DNA of 64,000 nt from positions 1,706,881 to 1,770,880 of the forward strand of contig NZ_KI911784.1 of the NCBI RefSeq assembly GCF_000516515.1. Reading direction: 5' to 3'. The notes under the pieces are model-generated. The model did no database searches. It saw only the letters and a program-made list of their open reading frames with translations, and had not been told where the DNA came from. The DNA is from Chloroflexus sp. Y-396-1. GTDB lineage: Bacteria; Chloroflexota; Chloroflexia; Chloroflexales; Chloroflexaceae. The translations under genes were made by a program, and so were the position numbers. Below are positions 16,368 through 25,676 of this stretch, piece by piece. Position 1 is the stretch's first letter. Every line of letters begins with the position of its first letter.

Positions 16368-17306
16368 ATGGCCGACCTGACTCCTGACCAGATTTTTGAT
16401 CTTCTCAATCGTCCAGGGCCGCTCTGGCTGGTTGGTGCTAATCTGAGCGGCGCCAATTTGAGCGCTGCTAATCTAAGCGGCGCCAATTTGAGTGAGGCAC
16501 AACTGAGTCGTACCCGATTAACCGATGCTAACCTGTATCGGGCCGATTTGAGTGTATGCGATTTGGGCGGCGCTAATCTGAGCTGGGCTAATCTCCGCGA
16601 GGCGCGCCTCAATTGGGCGCAGTTGGTTCGAGCCGATTTGAGCGATGCCGATCTGCGAAAAGCGGATTTGAGCTGGGCCAATCTGGAGTTCGCAACCCTG
16701 GTTGGTGCCAATCTCAGGGGCGCTAATCTGAGCGCCGCCGATTTCAGTGGCGCTAACCTGTACGGTGCTAACCTTAGTCTCTGCAATCTCAGCGGAGCCG
16801 ATCTACGCGATACGGTGATGATCGGCGCGAATCTCAGTGAAGCCCAACTGCGCGAAGCACAGTTGGTTAATTTGAGTGGAGCCAATCTGAGTGGTGCAAT
16901 ACTCTTGCGGGTGAGCCTGAACGGCGCCAATGGCAGCGGCGTCAATCTGGCAGGCGCCAATCTAATGCACGCCAATCTACGTGAAGCAACCTTTGATGAC
17001 GCAAATTTCATCGGCGCCAATCTTAGCGAAGCAAATTTGGGTGAAGCAAGTCTGTGCAATGCCGATTTCAGTGAGGCGAATCTCAGTGGTGTGTATCTGA
17101 GTGGCGCGAACCTGCGCGGAGCTATTTTGACCCGCGCCAATCTGTCGCGTGCCAATCTGAGTGGCGCCAATCTACGCGGCGCGAACCTGCGTGGGGTAAA
17201 TCTGCGTGAAGCATCACTGGCCGATGCGGATTTAACCGACGCCGATCTCACCGATGCGGATTTGACCGACTGTGACTTGACCGGAGCGAGAGGTATTATC
17301 CGGTGA
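16368..17306 (+). CDS. pentapeptide repeat protein
   Basis: 312 aa. After a short head (ADLTPDQIFDLLNRPGPLWL) nearly the whole protein is pentapeptides of the A(N/D)LxX type, about 50 in tandem, predicted to fold as a right-handed quadrilateral beta-helix. AAGGAGG lies just upstream of the ATG. Roles in this family vary, from gyrase protection to scaffolds; none can be assigned here. It is co-directional and tightly spaced with the V4R-like gene, so the two probably work together. The repeats also create an antisense open frame of about 340 codons, which is a shadow. Confidence 0.93.
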   Translation: MADLTPDQIFDLLNRPGPLWLVGANLSGANLSAANLSGANLSEAQLSRTRLTDANLYRADLSVCDLGGANLSWANLREARLNWAQLVRADLSDADLRKADLSWANLEFATLVGANLRGANLSAADFSGANLYGANLSLCNLSGADLRDTVMIGANLSEAQLREAQLVNLSGANLSGAILLRVSLNGANGSGVNLAGANLMHANLREATFDDANFIGANLSEANLGEASLCNADFSEANLSGVYLSGANLRGAILTRANLSRANLSGANLRGANLRGVNLREASLADADLTDADLTDADLTDCDLTGARGIIR

Positions 17307-17323
17307 CAGACCCATTAGAATAG

Positions 17324-17343
17324 GGGTATGCGAACGCATACCC
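17324..17343. terminator. bidirectional hairpin between pentapeptide and uvrA genes
   Basis: A perfect inverted repeat, GGGTATG-CGAACG-CATACCC, lies between two convergent genes and touches the uvrA stop codon. There is no U-tract on either strand, so termination strength is uncertain. Confidence 0.5.
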
Positions 17344-17344
17344 A

Positions 17345-20242
17345 CTAGCGTGAAGCAACAACCGACTCAAGTATCTCGCGTAGAAATCGTCCGGTGTGTG
17401 AGGTTGGATGACGGGCGACCTCTTCAGGTGTGCCAAGAGCGACCACCTCACCGCCACCATCACCACCTTCAGGCCCCATATCGATCACGTAATCAGCCGT
17501 CTTGATTACATCGAGATTGTGTTCGATCACGATAACCGTATTCCCCGCCTCTACCAGCCGGTGTAACACCCGCAGCAGATTCTGAATATCGGCAAAGTGA
17601 AGGCCGGTCGTTGGTTCATCGAGAATGTAAATGGTACGACCGGTGGCAACCCGAGCCAATTCCTTCGCTAGCTTCACACGCTGCGCTTCACCGCCAGAAA
17701 GTGTCGTTGCAGGCTGTCCGAGTTTGATGTAGTCAAGCCCAACATCGTGCAGTGTTTGTAAGATACGACGCACCCGCGGCACATTGGCAAAAAACTCTAA
17801 CGCGGTCTGCACGTCCATATCAAGCACATCGGCGATAGTCTTGCCGCGATACTTAACCTGCAAGGTTTCCCGGTTGTAGCGCTTCCCTTTGCATTCAGCG
17901 CAGCGAACCCAAACATCGGCCAGGAATTGCATGTCAATCTTGATCTCGCCGTTCCCCTCACACGCCTCGCAGCGCCCGCCTTTCAGGTTGAAACTGAAGC
18001 GACCCGGCCCATAACCACGCAGTTTCGCTTCGGGTGTTTCGGCAAACAATTCACGGAGCAGGTCGAAGAGCTTCACGTAGGTCGCCGGATTTGAGCGCGG
18101 AGTACGACCAATTGGCTGCTGATCAATGTTGATGACCTTATCCAATCGTTCAAGACCGTACAGGTTGCGGAAGGGACCAGGCTTAAGTTGTGCACGATTG
18201 AGACGGTTAGCAAGCGCCGGATAGAGTGTTTCAGTAATGAGCGATGATTTCCCCGAACCAGAGACGCCGGTTACGGCAATGAAACAACCGAGCGGAAAAC
18301 TGACCGTCACATCACGCAGGTTATTGAGCGTTGCTCCTTCCAGAGTCAGCCAACCGTTGCTAGCCTGACGACGACTGATCGGGATCGGGATCGTCAGGCG
18401 GCCAGAGAGGTACTGACCGGTCAGTGAGGTCGGGTGTTGCGCCACCTGCTCTGGTGTTCCAGCGGTCACAATTTGACCACCTTTCACACCAGCGCCGGGA
18501 CCAAAGTCGATAATCCAATCGGCAGCCTGCATTGTCTCAAGGTCATGCTCGACGACAATCAGGGTGTTACCCAGATCACGCAACCGCAATAGCGAATCGA
18601 GGAGCTTACGATTATCACGCTGATGCAAACCGATGCTCGGTTCATCGAGAATGTACATCACGCCGACCAACCCAGAGCCAATCTGAGAAGCGAGCCGAAT
18701 ACGCTGTGCTTCTCCACCAGAAAGAGTTGGAGCGGCGCGGTCGAGTGTCAGATAGTGTAAACCTACATTGTGCAAGAAACCGAGACGCTCACGAATCTCT
18801 TTCAATACATCACCGACGATGGCCCGCTCGGTCTCATTAAGATGATTGGGCAATTCACGGGCCCAATCGAGCGCTTGGGCAACGTTCATTCGGGTTACGT
18901 CACGGATCGAACGCCCTGCCACCCGCACGGCCAGACTTTCCGGTCGTAACCTTGCTCCCTGACAATCAGGGCAGGGTTGTTCGCTCATGTATTGCGTGTA
19001 GTACTCGCGCATCGTGTCGGAGCCACTCTGCATATAGCGCCGACGAATTTCACTGGCCAGTCCTTCCCAAGTACGGTAATACTCACCGCGCGACCCACTC
19101 TCGTGTTCCCAGAAGAAGCGAATGCGTTCCTGACCACTACCATAGATAATTGCATCACGCTGACGTTGCGTCAACGAATCCCAGGGTGCATCAAGATCAA
19201 TGTGATAATGGGCAGCGATAGCAAGCAGAGCCTTGTATGCCCAGGTATCCTGCTTTTTGCGCATTTCGCCCCAATACGTCACGGCGCCGTCGTGAATTGA
19301 GAGTGCGCCATTGGGCACGAGGAGCGACGGATCGACTTCAAGGCGCGCACCAAGACCGGTACAGGTCGGGCATGCTCCCTGGGGTGAGTTGAACGAAAAC
19401 ATCTGTGGGGTCAGCTCAGGAAACGAAATCCCACATGCCAGACAGGTATTACTCTCGCTCATCATCCACTCGCGTGGTTGAGAAGGATCGGCTGGGACGT
19501 CGGCGAGGCTGATGATAATCTTCCCTTCCCCAACCCGTAAAGCCGTTTCAACACTATCGGTGAGTCGGGTTATGAAGCTGTCAACATCACCGTTTTCGGC
19601 AACTGCTGGTATCGCCAGGCGGTCGATCACTACCTCAATCGAGTGTTTGACCTTCTTGTTCAGCTTAATCTCTTCATCGAGCGAACGAATTTCGCCATCA
19701 ACGCGCACACGAGTGAAGCCTTCGGCTTTAGCTTCAGCAAAAATATCTTTGTACTCACCTTTACGTTGCGAAACAACCGGTGCCAGCACCATAAAGCGCG
19801 TACCGGGCGGGAGGGTCAGAATACGATCCACCATCTGCTGTGCCGATTGCGCGGCAACCGGCTGACCACACCGATGACAGTATTGATGACCGACCCGCGC
19901 AAAGAGCAGACGTAGATAGTCGTAGATTTCCGTTATCGTACCAACAGTCGAGCGTGGGTTCTTGCTGGCACTCTTTTGCTCAATAGCAATTGCCGGTGAT
20001 AAACCCTCAATCAGATCGACTTGCGGTTTTTCCATCTGGCCAAGAAATTGCCGTGCGTAAGCCGACAGGCTCTCAACGTACCGCCGCTGACCCTCGGCAT
20101 AGAGGGTGTCAAATGCCAGTGAACTCTTGCCCGACCCACTCACTCCGGTCAGCACTACCAGCCGATCACGCGGGATTTCAACATCAATGCCCTTGAGGTT
20201 ATGTTCACGTGCGCCCTTAATGACGATGGTCGTCTTTGCCAC
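17345..20242 (-). CDS. uvrA: excinuclease ABC subunit A
   Basis: 965 aa, standard length. Damage-recognition ATPase of nucleotide excision repair. It has two ABC modules: Walker [13 protein letters not shown] near residue 33 and a second [11 protein letters not shown] in the C-terminal half, with [13 protein letters not shown] and [13 protein letters not shown] signatures. Zinc-binding cysteine clusters are seen in [10 protein letters not shown]...CPTC and [10 protein letters not shown]...CAEC. uvrB and uvrC are not in the window. The upstream region has a TATACT -10-like hexamer about 75 bp from the ATG. The gene runs toward the pentapeptide gene, with a shared hairpin between them. Confidence 0.98.
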   Translation of the reverse strand: MAKTTIVIKGAREHNLKGIDVEIPRDRLVVLTGVSGSGKSSLAFDTLYAEGQRRYVESLSAYARQFLGQMEKPQVDLIEGLSPAIAIEQKSASKNPRSTVGTITEIYDYLRLLFARVGHQYCHRCGQPVAAQSAQQMVDRILTLPPGTRFMVLAPVVSQRKGEYKDIFAEAKAEGFTRVRVDGEIRSLDEEIKLNKKVKHSIEVVIDRLAIPAVAENGDVDSFITRLTDSVETALRVGEGKIIISLADVPADPSQPREWMMSESNTCLACGISFPELTPQMFSFNSPQGACPTCTGLGARLEVDPSLLVPNGALSIHDGAVTYWGEMRKKQDTWAYKALLAIAAHYHIDLDAPWDSLTQRQRDAIIYGSGQERIRFFWEHESGSRGEYYRTWEGLASEIRRRYMQSGSDTMREYYTQYMSEQPCPDCQGARLRPESLAVRVAGRSIRDVTRMNVAQALDWARELPNHLNETERAIVGDVLKEIRERLGFLHNVGLHYLTLDRAAPTLSGGEAQRIRLASQIGSGLVGVMYILDEPSIGLHQRDNRKLLDSLLRLRDLGNTLIVVEHDLETMQAADWIIDFGPGAGVKGGQIVTAGTPEQVAQHPTSLTGQYLSGRLTIPIPISRRQASNGWLTLEGATLNNLRDVTVSFPLGCFIAVTGVSGSGKSSLITETLYPALANRLNRAQLKPGPFRNLYGLERLDKVINIDQQPIGRTPRSNPATYVKLFDLLRELFAETPEAKLRGYGPGRFSFNLKGGRCEACEGNGEIKIDMQFLADVWVRCAECKGKRYNRETLQVKYRGKTIADVLDMDVQTALEFFANVPRVRRILQTLHDVGLDYIKLGQPATTLSGGEAQRVKLAKELARVATGRTIYILDEPTTGLHFADIQNLLRVLHRLVEAGNTVIVIEHNLDVIKTADYVIDMGPEGGDGGGEVVALGTPEEVARHPTSHTGRFLREILESVVASR

Positions 20243-20461
20243 GACTCTCTCCGCTGCTAGACAAACGAAACAAGAGCGTCGTCGAATGGTGACGACGCCA
20301 AGCCTACATGATAGTATACCACTATTTTTTAGAACAAACGAACGACAAAGGCCGGATTTTAGGTCTTTTCAACGTTTTCACCTTACTCAGCAGAGGTGAG
20401 AGAGAAGATTGAGGTGAAAGAGCGAGTTCTAAATCGGTCATTGATAACGTGCTGATGCAGC

Positions 20462-21505
20462 AAACGATAGGTTTCAACCATAAACGCTGGTACGGGCCGG
20501 AGGCCTGCGCGCCCAGGATGTCCCATTATATGGGCTGGAGGCCTGCGCGCCCAGGAACCCAATGGGCACGTCACACCCCCAGCGATGCGGGCCGGAGGCC
20601 CGTGCGCCTGGGAACCCAATGGGCGCGTCACACACCTAGCGATGCGGGCCGGAGGCCCGCGCACCCAGGATGCCCCATTATACGGGCCGGAGGCCCGCGC
20701 GCCCAGGATGTCCCATTATATGGGCTGGAGGCCTGCGCTCGCAGAAACCCCATGGGCGTCGCACACCCAGCGATGCGGGCCGGAGGCCCGCGCGCCCAGG
20801 AACCCCATGGGCGCGTCGCACACCCAGCGATGCGGGCCGGAGGCCCGCGCGCCCGGGATGTCCCATTAATATGGGCTGGAGGCCTGCGCTCGCAGAAACC
20901 CCATGGGCGTCGCACACCCAGCGATGCGGGCCGAAGGCCCGCGCGCCCAGAAACCCAATGGGCGCGTCACACACCTAGCGATGCGGGCCGGAGGCCCGCG
21001 CACCCAGGATGCCCCATTATACGGGCTGGAGGCCTGCGCGCCCAGGCACCCAATGGGCGCGTCACACACCTAGCGATGCGGGCCGGAGGCCCGCGCGCCC
21101 GGGAACCCCATGGGCGTCACACACCTATCGATGCGGGCAGGAGGCCCGCGCACCCAGGATGCCCCATTATACGGGCCGGAGGCCCGCGCGCCCAGGATGG
21201 CCCATGATACGGGCTGGAGGTCTGCGCGCCCAGAAACCCAATGGGCGCGTCACACCCCCAGCGATGCGGGCTGGAGGCCCGCACACCCAGGATGGCCCAT
21301 GATACGGGCTGGAGGCCTGCGCTCGCAGAAACCCGATGGGCGTCGCACACCTAGCGATGCGGGCCGGAGGCCCGCGCGCCCAGGACGTCCCATTATACGG
21401 GCCGGAGGCCCGCACGCCCAGAAACCCAATGGGCGCGTCGCATACCTAGAGATGCGGCGCGCCCAGGATATCCCATTATATGGGCTGGAGGCCTGCGCTC
21501 GCAGG
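20462..21505 (+). repeat. 1-kb array of about 21 palindromic GC-rich units
   Basis: About 21 copies of a core resembling GCGGGCCGGAGGCCCGCGC, an imperfect palindrome, spaced about 40-55 bp apart. Linkers are of two sorts: one contains CCCAATGGGC with GCGTCACACACCTAGCGATG, the other CCCATTATATGGGC; both are themselves palindromic. Variants (GGCTGGAGGCCTGC) alternate without strict order. Single or few copies of the core occur at about 14105, 15425, 28376, 51972 and in the 54242 array. Long ORFs in all frames here are composition artefacts. Confidence 0.9.
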
Positions 21506-21584
21506 CGAGTGTCGCTATCAGCAGGGAACTATGTGGTCATCGAATGCAATCTGAAGCCAAAAGCTGCGAACCCGCTCACTCACC

Positions 21585-22103
21585 TTATCGTTGCTTCCAC
21601 CAGCTCGCAGACTCAACAAACAGTGGTGTATCAGGCTGTAATTGAGCAGCGCGAGTCAGATCGGTTTCAATCTCAGGATCGGTGGGGTCTTTCAGAAAGC
21701 GCCCCCAGGCCCGAATGAAATAGATGGCAGCACGTTCAGGTACAACCGCTAGCGCACGTTCACTCTCTGATACTAGGTATTCACCCAGCGTTGTTTCCCA
21801 TCCTTGCGCAACCGTCCCCACAATGAGTGGCGATTCAACGTTAAAAATGTCAGCCGGTGTATAGCTGCGCATCTGGGCTACTGCGCCATCGTAATCACCA
21901 AAAAACACATAGTTGATCAGCGGAAAAGCACTCTCGTCAATTGCTCTGAGGTGAGCATCGTGTATCTTCTGGATCAGGCGCTGATTCCAGCGTAGCGATC
22001 CGCCAGTCGTTGGTGGATCACTATTACCAGCAGTATTTACCACAGTATTGATTGCTGCTAGAGCATCTATCCAGAGATCGGCATGCGTAAATGCAACAGC
22101 CTG
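21585..22103 (-). pseudogene. C-terminal part of the lipoprotein gene, beyond an in-frame TGA
   Basis: In the same frame as the lipoprotein gene upstream and separated from it by one TGA (22104-22106). Reading on gives QAVAFTHADLWIDALAAINT and then about 153 codons ending in ESASWWKQR. It includes a helical segment with TPR-like character (DLTRAAQLQPDTPLFVE). There is no ribosome-binding site or good start for separate translation; the first alternative start is a GTG at 22043. I read it as the detached C-terminal domain of a formerly 530-codon gene, unless the stop is a sequencing error or is read through. Confidence 0.6.
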
Positions 22104-23174
22104 TCAATTCTGATCGGCGAACGGAGCTGTTTGATATTCAGGCACTAATTCACTGATGGTGCGCTCGACCATCTGACTCTTTTCCCAGCTATAGACCTGG
22201 TAAAAAGGATAGTACACTCCGCAGGCATAGCAAAAAACGTAGCGTTCTGACCGATCAAGCACCACTTCAGCAACACCATCGCCGTCGAGGTCTGCGATAG
22301 TACCGAATCCCGGACTCGACGAGAAGGCAACCAATTCCTGTCGTAGCGTATTGTCGGCAAAGCTAAACAGATGGTAACTACCACTGTGAGCACCCAATCC
22401 GCCCTCGATCTGCAACCAGATTCGTTCAGGCGCAATGTTGACCTGTCGTACTACGCCAATAAAATCCGGTTCGAGAGTTTCTGTACCTTCACCAGACTTC
22501 AACGACTGACGATCAAGCTGTTGCCAGCCACTAACTGTGTACTCGTACACAGCAACAAAATGAGGCACCGATGGATCGAGGTCGAAATTTCGCATACCGG
22601 TGCTGTAAACAACCCACAATTGGCGTTCCCCATCAGCAGTGAGTGGCTGGGCTGCGAAACTATCAAATGCGTTTGCCGGTAGGTTTTCCCGTACCAGTGC
22701 AAAGAGTTCGGCGAGCTTCGGATCGATAGTGGTCGTCTCAGCAGCGCCTTCCGGTAAAGTGTATTGCTCGCCAGGCTGACACTCACCCCGAAAGAAGGCC
22801 CACTCCTCACACAATGAAAGATCATCAAACAGACATACACTAATCTGCCCGCCATCGCTAGTTGTCTGAATTTCCAGCCGACCTCCCTGTTCGCTACAGT
22901 AACTGCCAGCCGGATTAGCGAGACCGACAACGGGGGTAGAGGTCGGTGGTCGTTCCGGTTCACGCTGTGGTAAAGATGGGCCGGAAGTCATTTCAGTCGG
23001 TTTTGCGATGGTTGCAGCAGGAGACGAAGAAGGTTCTGTAGCACAACCTGCGTTAACGAGGAGCAGTCCAATGACAACTGCACAAAGTAAGACACGAATG
23101 ACTATAGAACCTTTACCGGCACGCGACATCCAGACAGAGGAAACACGTTTAACGGCCCATTGTATAAAACTCAT
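22104..23174 (-). CDS. lipoprotein with VCBS/FG-GAP-like region, truncated by TGA
   Basis: 356 aa. The N-terminal hydrophobic stretch IRVLLCAVVIGLLLVNAGC ends in a lipobox cysteine, so it is probably membrane-anchored and extracytoplasmic. A Ser/Thr/Pro linker follows, then a Cys-containing segment (GSYCSEQGGRLEIQTTSDG) and a repeat-like domain with DLDGDGVAEVVLDRS, typical of calcium-binding FG-GAP/VCBS repeats. The start at 23174 overlaps the upstream gene by 26 bp. An internal ATG at 23129 would give the lipobox at residue 29 and is equally likely. The stop at 22104 appears premature. Confidence 0.7.
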   Translation of the reverse strand: MSFIQWAVKRVSSVWMSRAGKGSIVIRVLLCAVVIGLLLVNAGCATEPSSSPAATIAKPTEMTSGPSLPQREPERPPTSTPVVGLANPAGSYCSEQGGRLEIQTTSDGGQISVCLFDDLSLCEEWAFFRGECQPGEQYTLPEGAAETTTIDPKLAELFALVRENLPANAFDSFAAQPLTADGERQLWVVYSTGMRNFDLDPSVPHFVAVYEYTVSGWQQLDRQSLKSGEGTETLEPDFIGVVRQVNIAPERIWLQIEGGLGAHSGSYHLFSFADNTLRQELVAFSSSPGFGTIADLDGDGVAEVVLDRSERYVFCYACGVYYPFYQVYSWEKSQMVERTISELVPEYQTAPFADQN

Positions 23175-23727
23175 CGTTAGGACGGAGAGCGCTCATATTC
23201 GCCAGCCGATTACTCATTGCGAAGAACGCTGCAATCGCGCCTATTTCCCAGATGTCGTCCTGGGTCAGCCCATGCTGGAACAAGGGTTGCCAGTCCTCTT
23301 CACTAATACGAGCCGAGTCGAGTGCTACCTTTAGCGCATAATCGAGAATAGCGCGTTGCCGGGGAGTGATCTCGGCCCGCTGATAGTTAGTTGCAATCTG
23401 ATCGGCCAGACGCGGATTTTTACTGCGAATGCGGAGGATGGCGCCGTGAGCAATGACACAGTACAAACAATCATTTGCCGCCGAAGTCGCTACGACGATC
23501 ATCTCTTTCTCGGCCTTGCTCAGATTGGAAGGACGTTCCATTAAGGCATCGTGATAGGCAAAAAAGGCCCGAAACTCATCGGGCCGTTGCGCAAGTGCCA
23601 GAAAGACGTTGGGGATAAAACCACTCTTTTCAGCGACCTTCTCGATCCGTTCACGAATATCATCGGGTAAGTCTGCAATTCGATCAGGTATCGGAAACCG
23701 GCTAATTGGGCGTTCGCTGGTATTCAC
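23149..23727 (-). CDS. AhpD/carboxymuconolactone decarboxylase-like peroxidase-related enzyme
   Basis: 192 aa. The CxxC-H motif CLYCVIAHGA is the AhpD-type redox centre, and ATSAANDC...IAHGAILR is typical of the 'uncharacterised peroxidase-related enzyme' subgroup. Likely an alkylhydroperoxidase or thiol-redox protein; the physiological reductant is unknown. The annotated ATG at 23727 has GTAAGGAG upstream and an extended -10 promoter 39 bp away. The lipoprotein gene overlaps or closely follows its 3' end. Confidence 0.9.
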   Translation of the reverse strand: MNTSERPISRFPIPDRIADLPDDIRERIEKVAEKSGFIPNVFLALAQRPDEFRAFFAYHDALMERPSNLSKAEKEMIVVATSAANDCLYCVIAHGAILRIRSKNPRLADQIATNYQRAEITPRQRAILDYALKVALDSARISEEDWQPLFQHGLTQDDIWEIGAIAAFFAMSNRLANMSALRPNDEFYTMGR

Positions 23728-23765
23728 GGCAGTACTCCTTACGGGGGAGAGATGCTTCGATGAAT

Positions 23766-23774
23766 ATTATAGCA
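23766..23774 (-). promoter_or_regulatory. extended -10 promoter of the AhpD-like gene
   Basis: TGCTATAAT on the minus strand, 39 bp upstream of the start codon; same nonamer as at 13847 and 44427. Confidence 0.5.
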
Positions 23775-24480
23775 TGGCGAAGATAGGAGAGAGGGGCAGG
23801 TTAGCAACTGGCCTAAAGCACCCCCTTCCTCTTCCTGTGTTGTAGAGCAAGGGGCTGCGAGAATGAGGGGGAGGCGCGATTCACGGCAAGACCAAGACCC
23901 ATCGTCTCGCCAATCATGGCCGTCACCGCATCGGGAGGAGCGGGTTAACCCACACTTGCGGCGGTCTAAGAGCATGATCAAAAACTCAGATTTCTTATTG
24001 CGAACGTACCGTGCCCGATCAACCACCGCGTTGGGGGGACCAACGTTCTGTTTCTCCATCCGCTGCACTGCCCCTCTGCCGAGGGGCAGTGCCAGGAACT
24101 GCGCGTGACGGGTTGGGTGAGTGACGTTCACCCCGCCTCCCAGCGTTCCTCCCGTGCGGGAACGAAAGGAGGCCAGGGGGAAGGTGAGGGGCGCCAGGCG
24201 TGCGCCGCAGCACCGACGCTGCAACGGTTGCAACCCTGTTCCAGCGCGTCGCGGAGACGTATGCGGTGCCCGCCACTAGTTCCCTAACCATTATGGCGCT
24301 GTTTTGGTCGAGCCTCATCAACAGCCCAGGTTTTTGATCACGCTCTAAAAAGGGTAGGCGGACTCCACTCACTCATTGCAGGATGCAGGACAGCGGCCAG
24401 TGCTCCCAAGTATCAAGAATTTGGAAACTTGAGAAGCTCTACTCTTATCATACACTCGCACCAACATGATTTTTCGGCTA
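23775..24480 (+). other. intergenic region with dispersed repeats
   Basis: No gene supported. About 24143-24195 carries a short hairpin (GTTCC...GGAAC) followed by a GGGGGAAGGTGAGGG tail, also seen at 14379 and 61929. About 23968-24035 (AGCATGATCAAAAACT...) resembles 61796-61860. These are pieces of the same dispersed repeat family. Confidence 0.55.
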
Positions 24481-24565
24481 TACTATTCATGTTACCTGAT
24501 TGACCGATCGCCGTCGATGGGGACGGAACGTAAGCGTCAGCCAGTGTGCGCATGCGTTACTACGT

Positions 24566-24589
24566 CCCGCTACGGCGAATCGTGGCGGG
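24566..24589 (+). promoter_or_regulatory. hairpin in the leader of the 2-oxoacid dehydrogenase operon
   Basis: CCCGC-T-ACG/CGT-G-GCGGG with a six-base loop, about 40 bp before the E1alpha start, followed by TCTTTG. A TATACT -10-like hexamer near 24480 would give a leader of about 140 nt. It may be an attenuator or simply a stable 5' end. No known riboswitch core is recognised. Confidence 0.35.
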
Positions 24590-24629
24590 TCTTTGATATG
24601 CATAACATACGGAAAGGAAGGTAGTGCCG

Positions 24630-25658
24630 ATGACCGTCTCGATCAAAGAAATCAGTGCCGATCCGGGATTTGGGCACGATCTACCGCCGCACACGCTCCG
24701 CGATATGCTGCGGTACATGATGTTGGCACGCGCACTCGATGAGCGTATGTGGGTGCTCAATCGCGCAGGCAAAGCGCCGTTTGTGATTAGTTGTCAGGGA
24801 CATGAAGCAGCCCAGGTTGGAGCCGCCTTTGCCTTAACGCGCGGAAAAGATTTTATCTTACCGTACTATCGCGGTCTGGCAATGGTGCTGGTGATGGGCA
24901 TGACCCCTACTGAGGTGATGCTAGGCCTGTTTGCCCGCGCCACCGATCCTAGCTCTGGTGGCCGACAGATGCCAGCCCACTACGGTTGCCGGCGTTTGAA
25001 GATTGTCACTCAATCATCACCGGTCGGTACGCAAATTCCGCATGCTGCCGGAATCGGATTGGCCGAGAAGATTAAAGGTGGCGACGCGGTGGTATGGGTA
25101 TCCTTTGGCGAGGGTACGACCAGTCAGGGTGATTTCCACGAAGGAGTTAATCTGGCAGCCGTACACCGGCTGCCGGTCATTTTTCAATGTGAAAATAACG
25201 AATACGCCATTAGTGTTCATCAGCGTCAGCAGATGGCAATCGGGAGTGTCGCCGAACGCGCCGCAGCGTATGGGATTCCCGGCATAAGTGTTGATGGTAC
25301 CGATGTGCTGGCGGTTTATGAAGTAACCCGCCGTGCCGTAGAGCGTGCCCGTCGTGGTGATGGGCCAACCCTAATTGAAGCACGGGTAGTACGCATGACG
25401 GCCCACTCAAGCGATGACAATGATCGCACCTATCGCCCACCGCACGAAATTACCCTGGTTCGCCATCAAGACCCGATTGTTCGTTTTGTCGCGCAATTGC
25501 GAGAACACGGTATCCTGAGTGAAGCCGAAGAGCAAGAGATGCGTGCTGAAGTTAAGGCGATTGTTGACCGGGCAACCGAAGAGGCCGAGCAGGCGCCAAT
25601 GCCCGAACCAGAAACGCTCTACGATCACGTCTATGCACCACTGCGCCAGCGTCGCTAA
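24630..25658 (+). CDS. 2-oxoacid dehydrogenase E1 component, alpha subunit (TPP-dependent)
   Basis: 342 aa from the ATG at 24630, eight bases after GGAAGG; the GTG at 24624 is too close to that site. Decarboxylates a 2-oxoacid with thiamine diphosphate. The TPP motif is GDAVVWVSFGEGTTSQGDFH...ENNEYAIS, and the phosphorylation-loop region is DGPTLIEARVVRMTAHSSDD. It resembles acetoin, pyruvate and branched-chain E1alpha proteins; the substrate cannot be told. The beta subunit starts 18 bp downstream. Confidence 0.93.
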   Translation: MTVSIKEISADPGFGHDLPPHTLRDMLRYMMLARALDERMWVLNRAGKAPFVISCQGHEAAQVGAAFALTRGKDFILPYYRGLAMVLVMGMTPTEVMLGLFARATDPSSGGRQMPAHYGCRRLKIVTQSSPVGTQIPHAAGIGLAEKIKGGDAVVWVSFGEGTTSQGDFHEGVNLAAVHRLPVIFQCENNEYAISVHQRQQMAIGSVAERAAAYGIPGISVDGTDVLAVYEVTRRAVERARRGDGPTLIEARVVRMTAHSSDDNDRTYRPPHEITLVRHQDPIVRFVAQLREHGILSEAEEQEMRAEVKAIVDRATEEAEQAPMPEPETLYDHVYAPLRQRR

Positions 25659-25676
25659 CGTGTCAGGGAGGGTATT

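Noticed and set aside
16211-17251. 346-codon antisense ORF across the pentapeptide gene
   Set aside because: It is the mirror of the pentapeptide repeat code and yields a low-complexity Arg/Leu/Ala/Pro protein; the sense frame has the clear family and start site.
20462-21505. CRISPR array
   Set aside because: Spacers are not unique; linkers are themselves repeated, unit length is irregular, and no cas gene is nearby.
20449-21718. Several 80-250 codon ORFs on both strands in the repeat array
   Set aside because: They come from the repeated GC-rich units being open in many frames; the peptides are simple repeats of the same RRPARPG-like segments, with no ribosome-binding sites.
24480-24629. 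TPP riboswitch for the E1alpha operon
   Set aside because: The CTGAGA and ACC-TGATCTGG-type core sequences are absent, so only a generic hairpin leader is supported.
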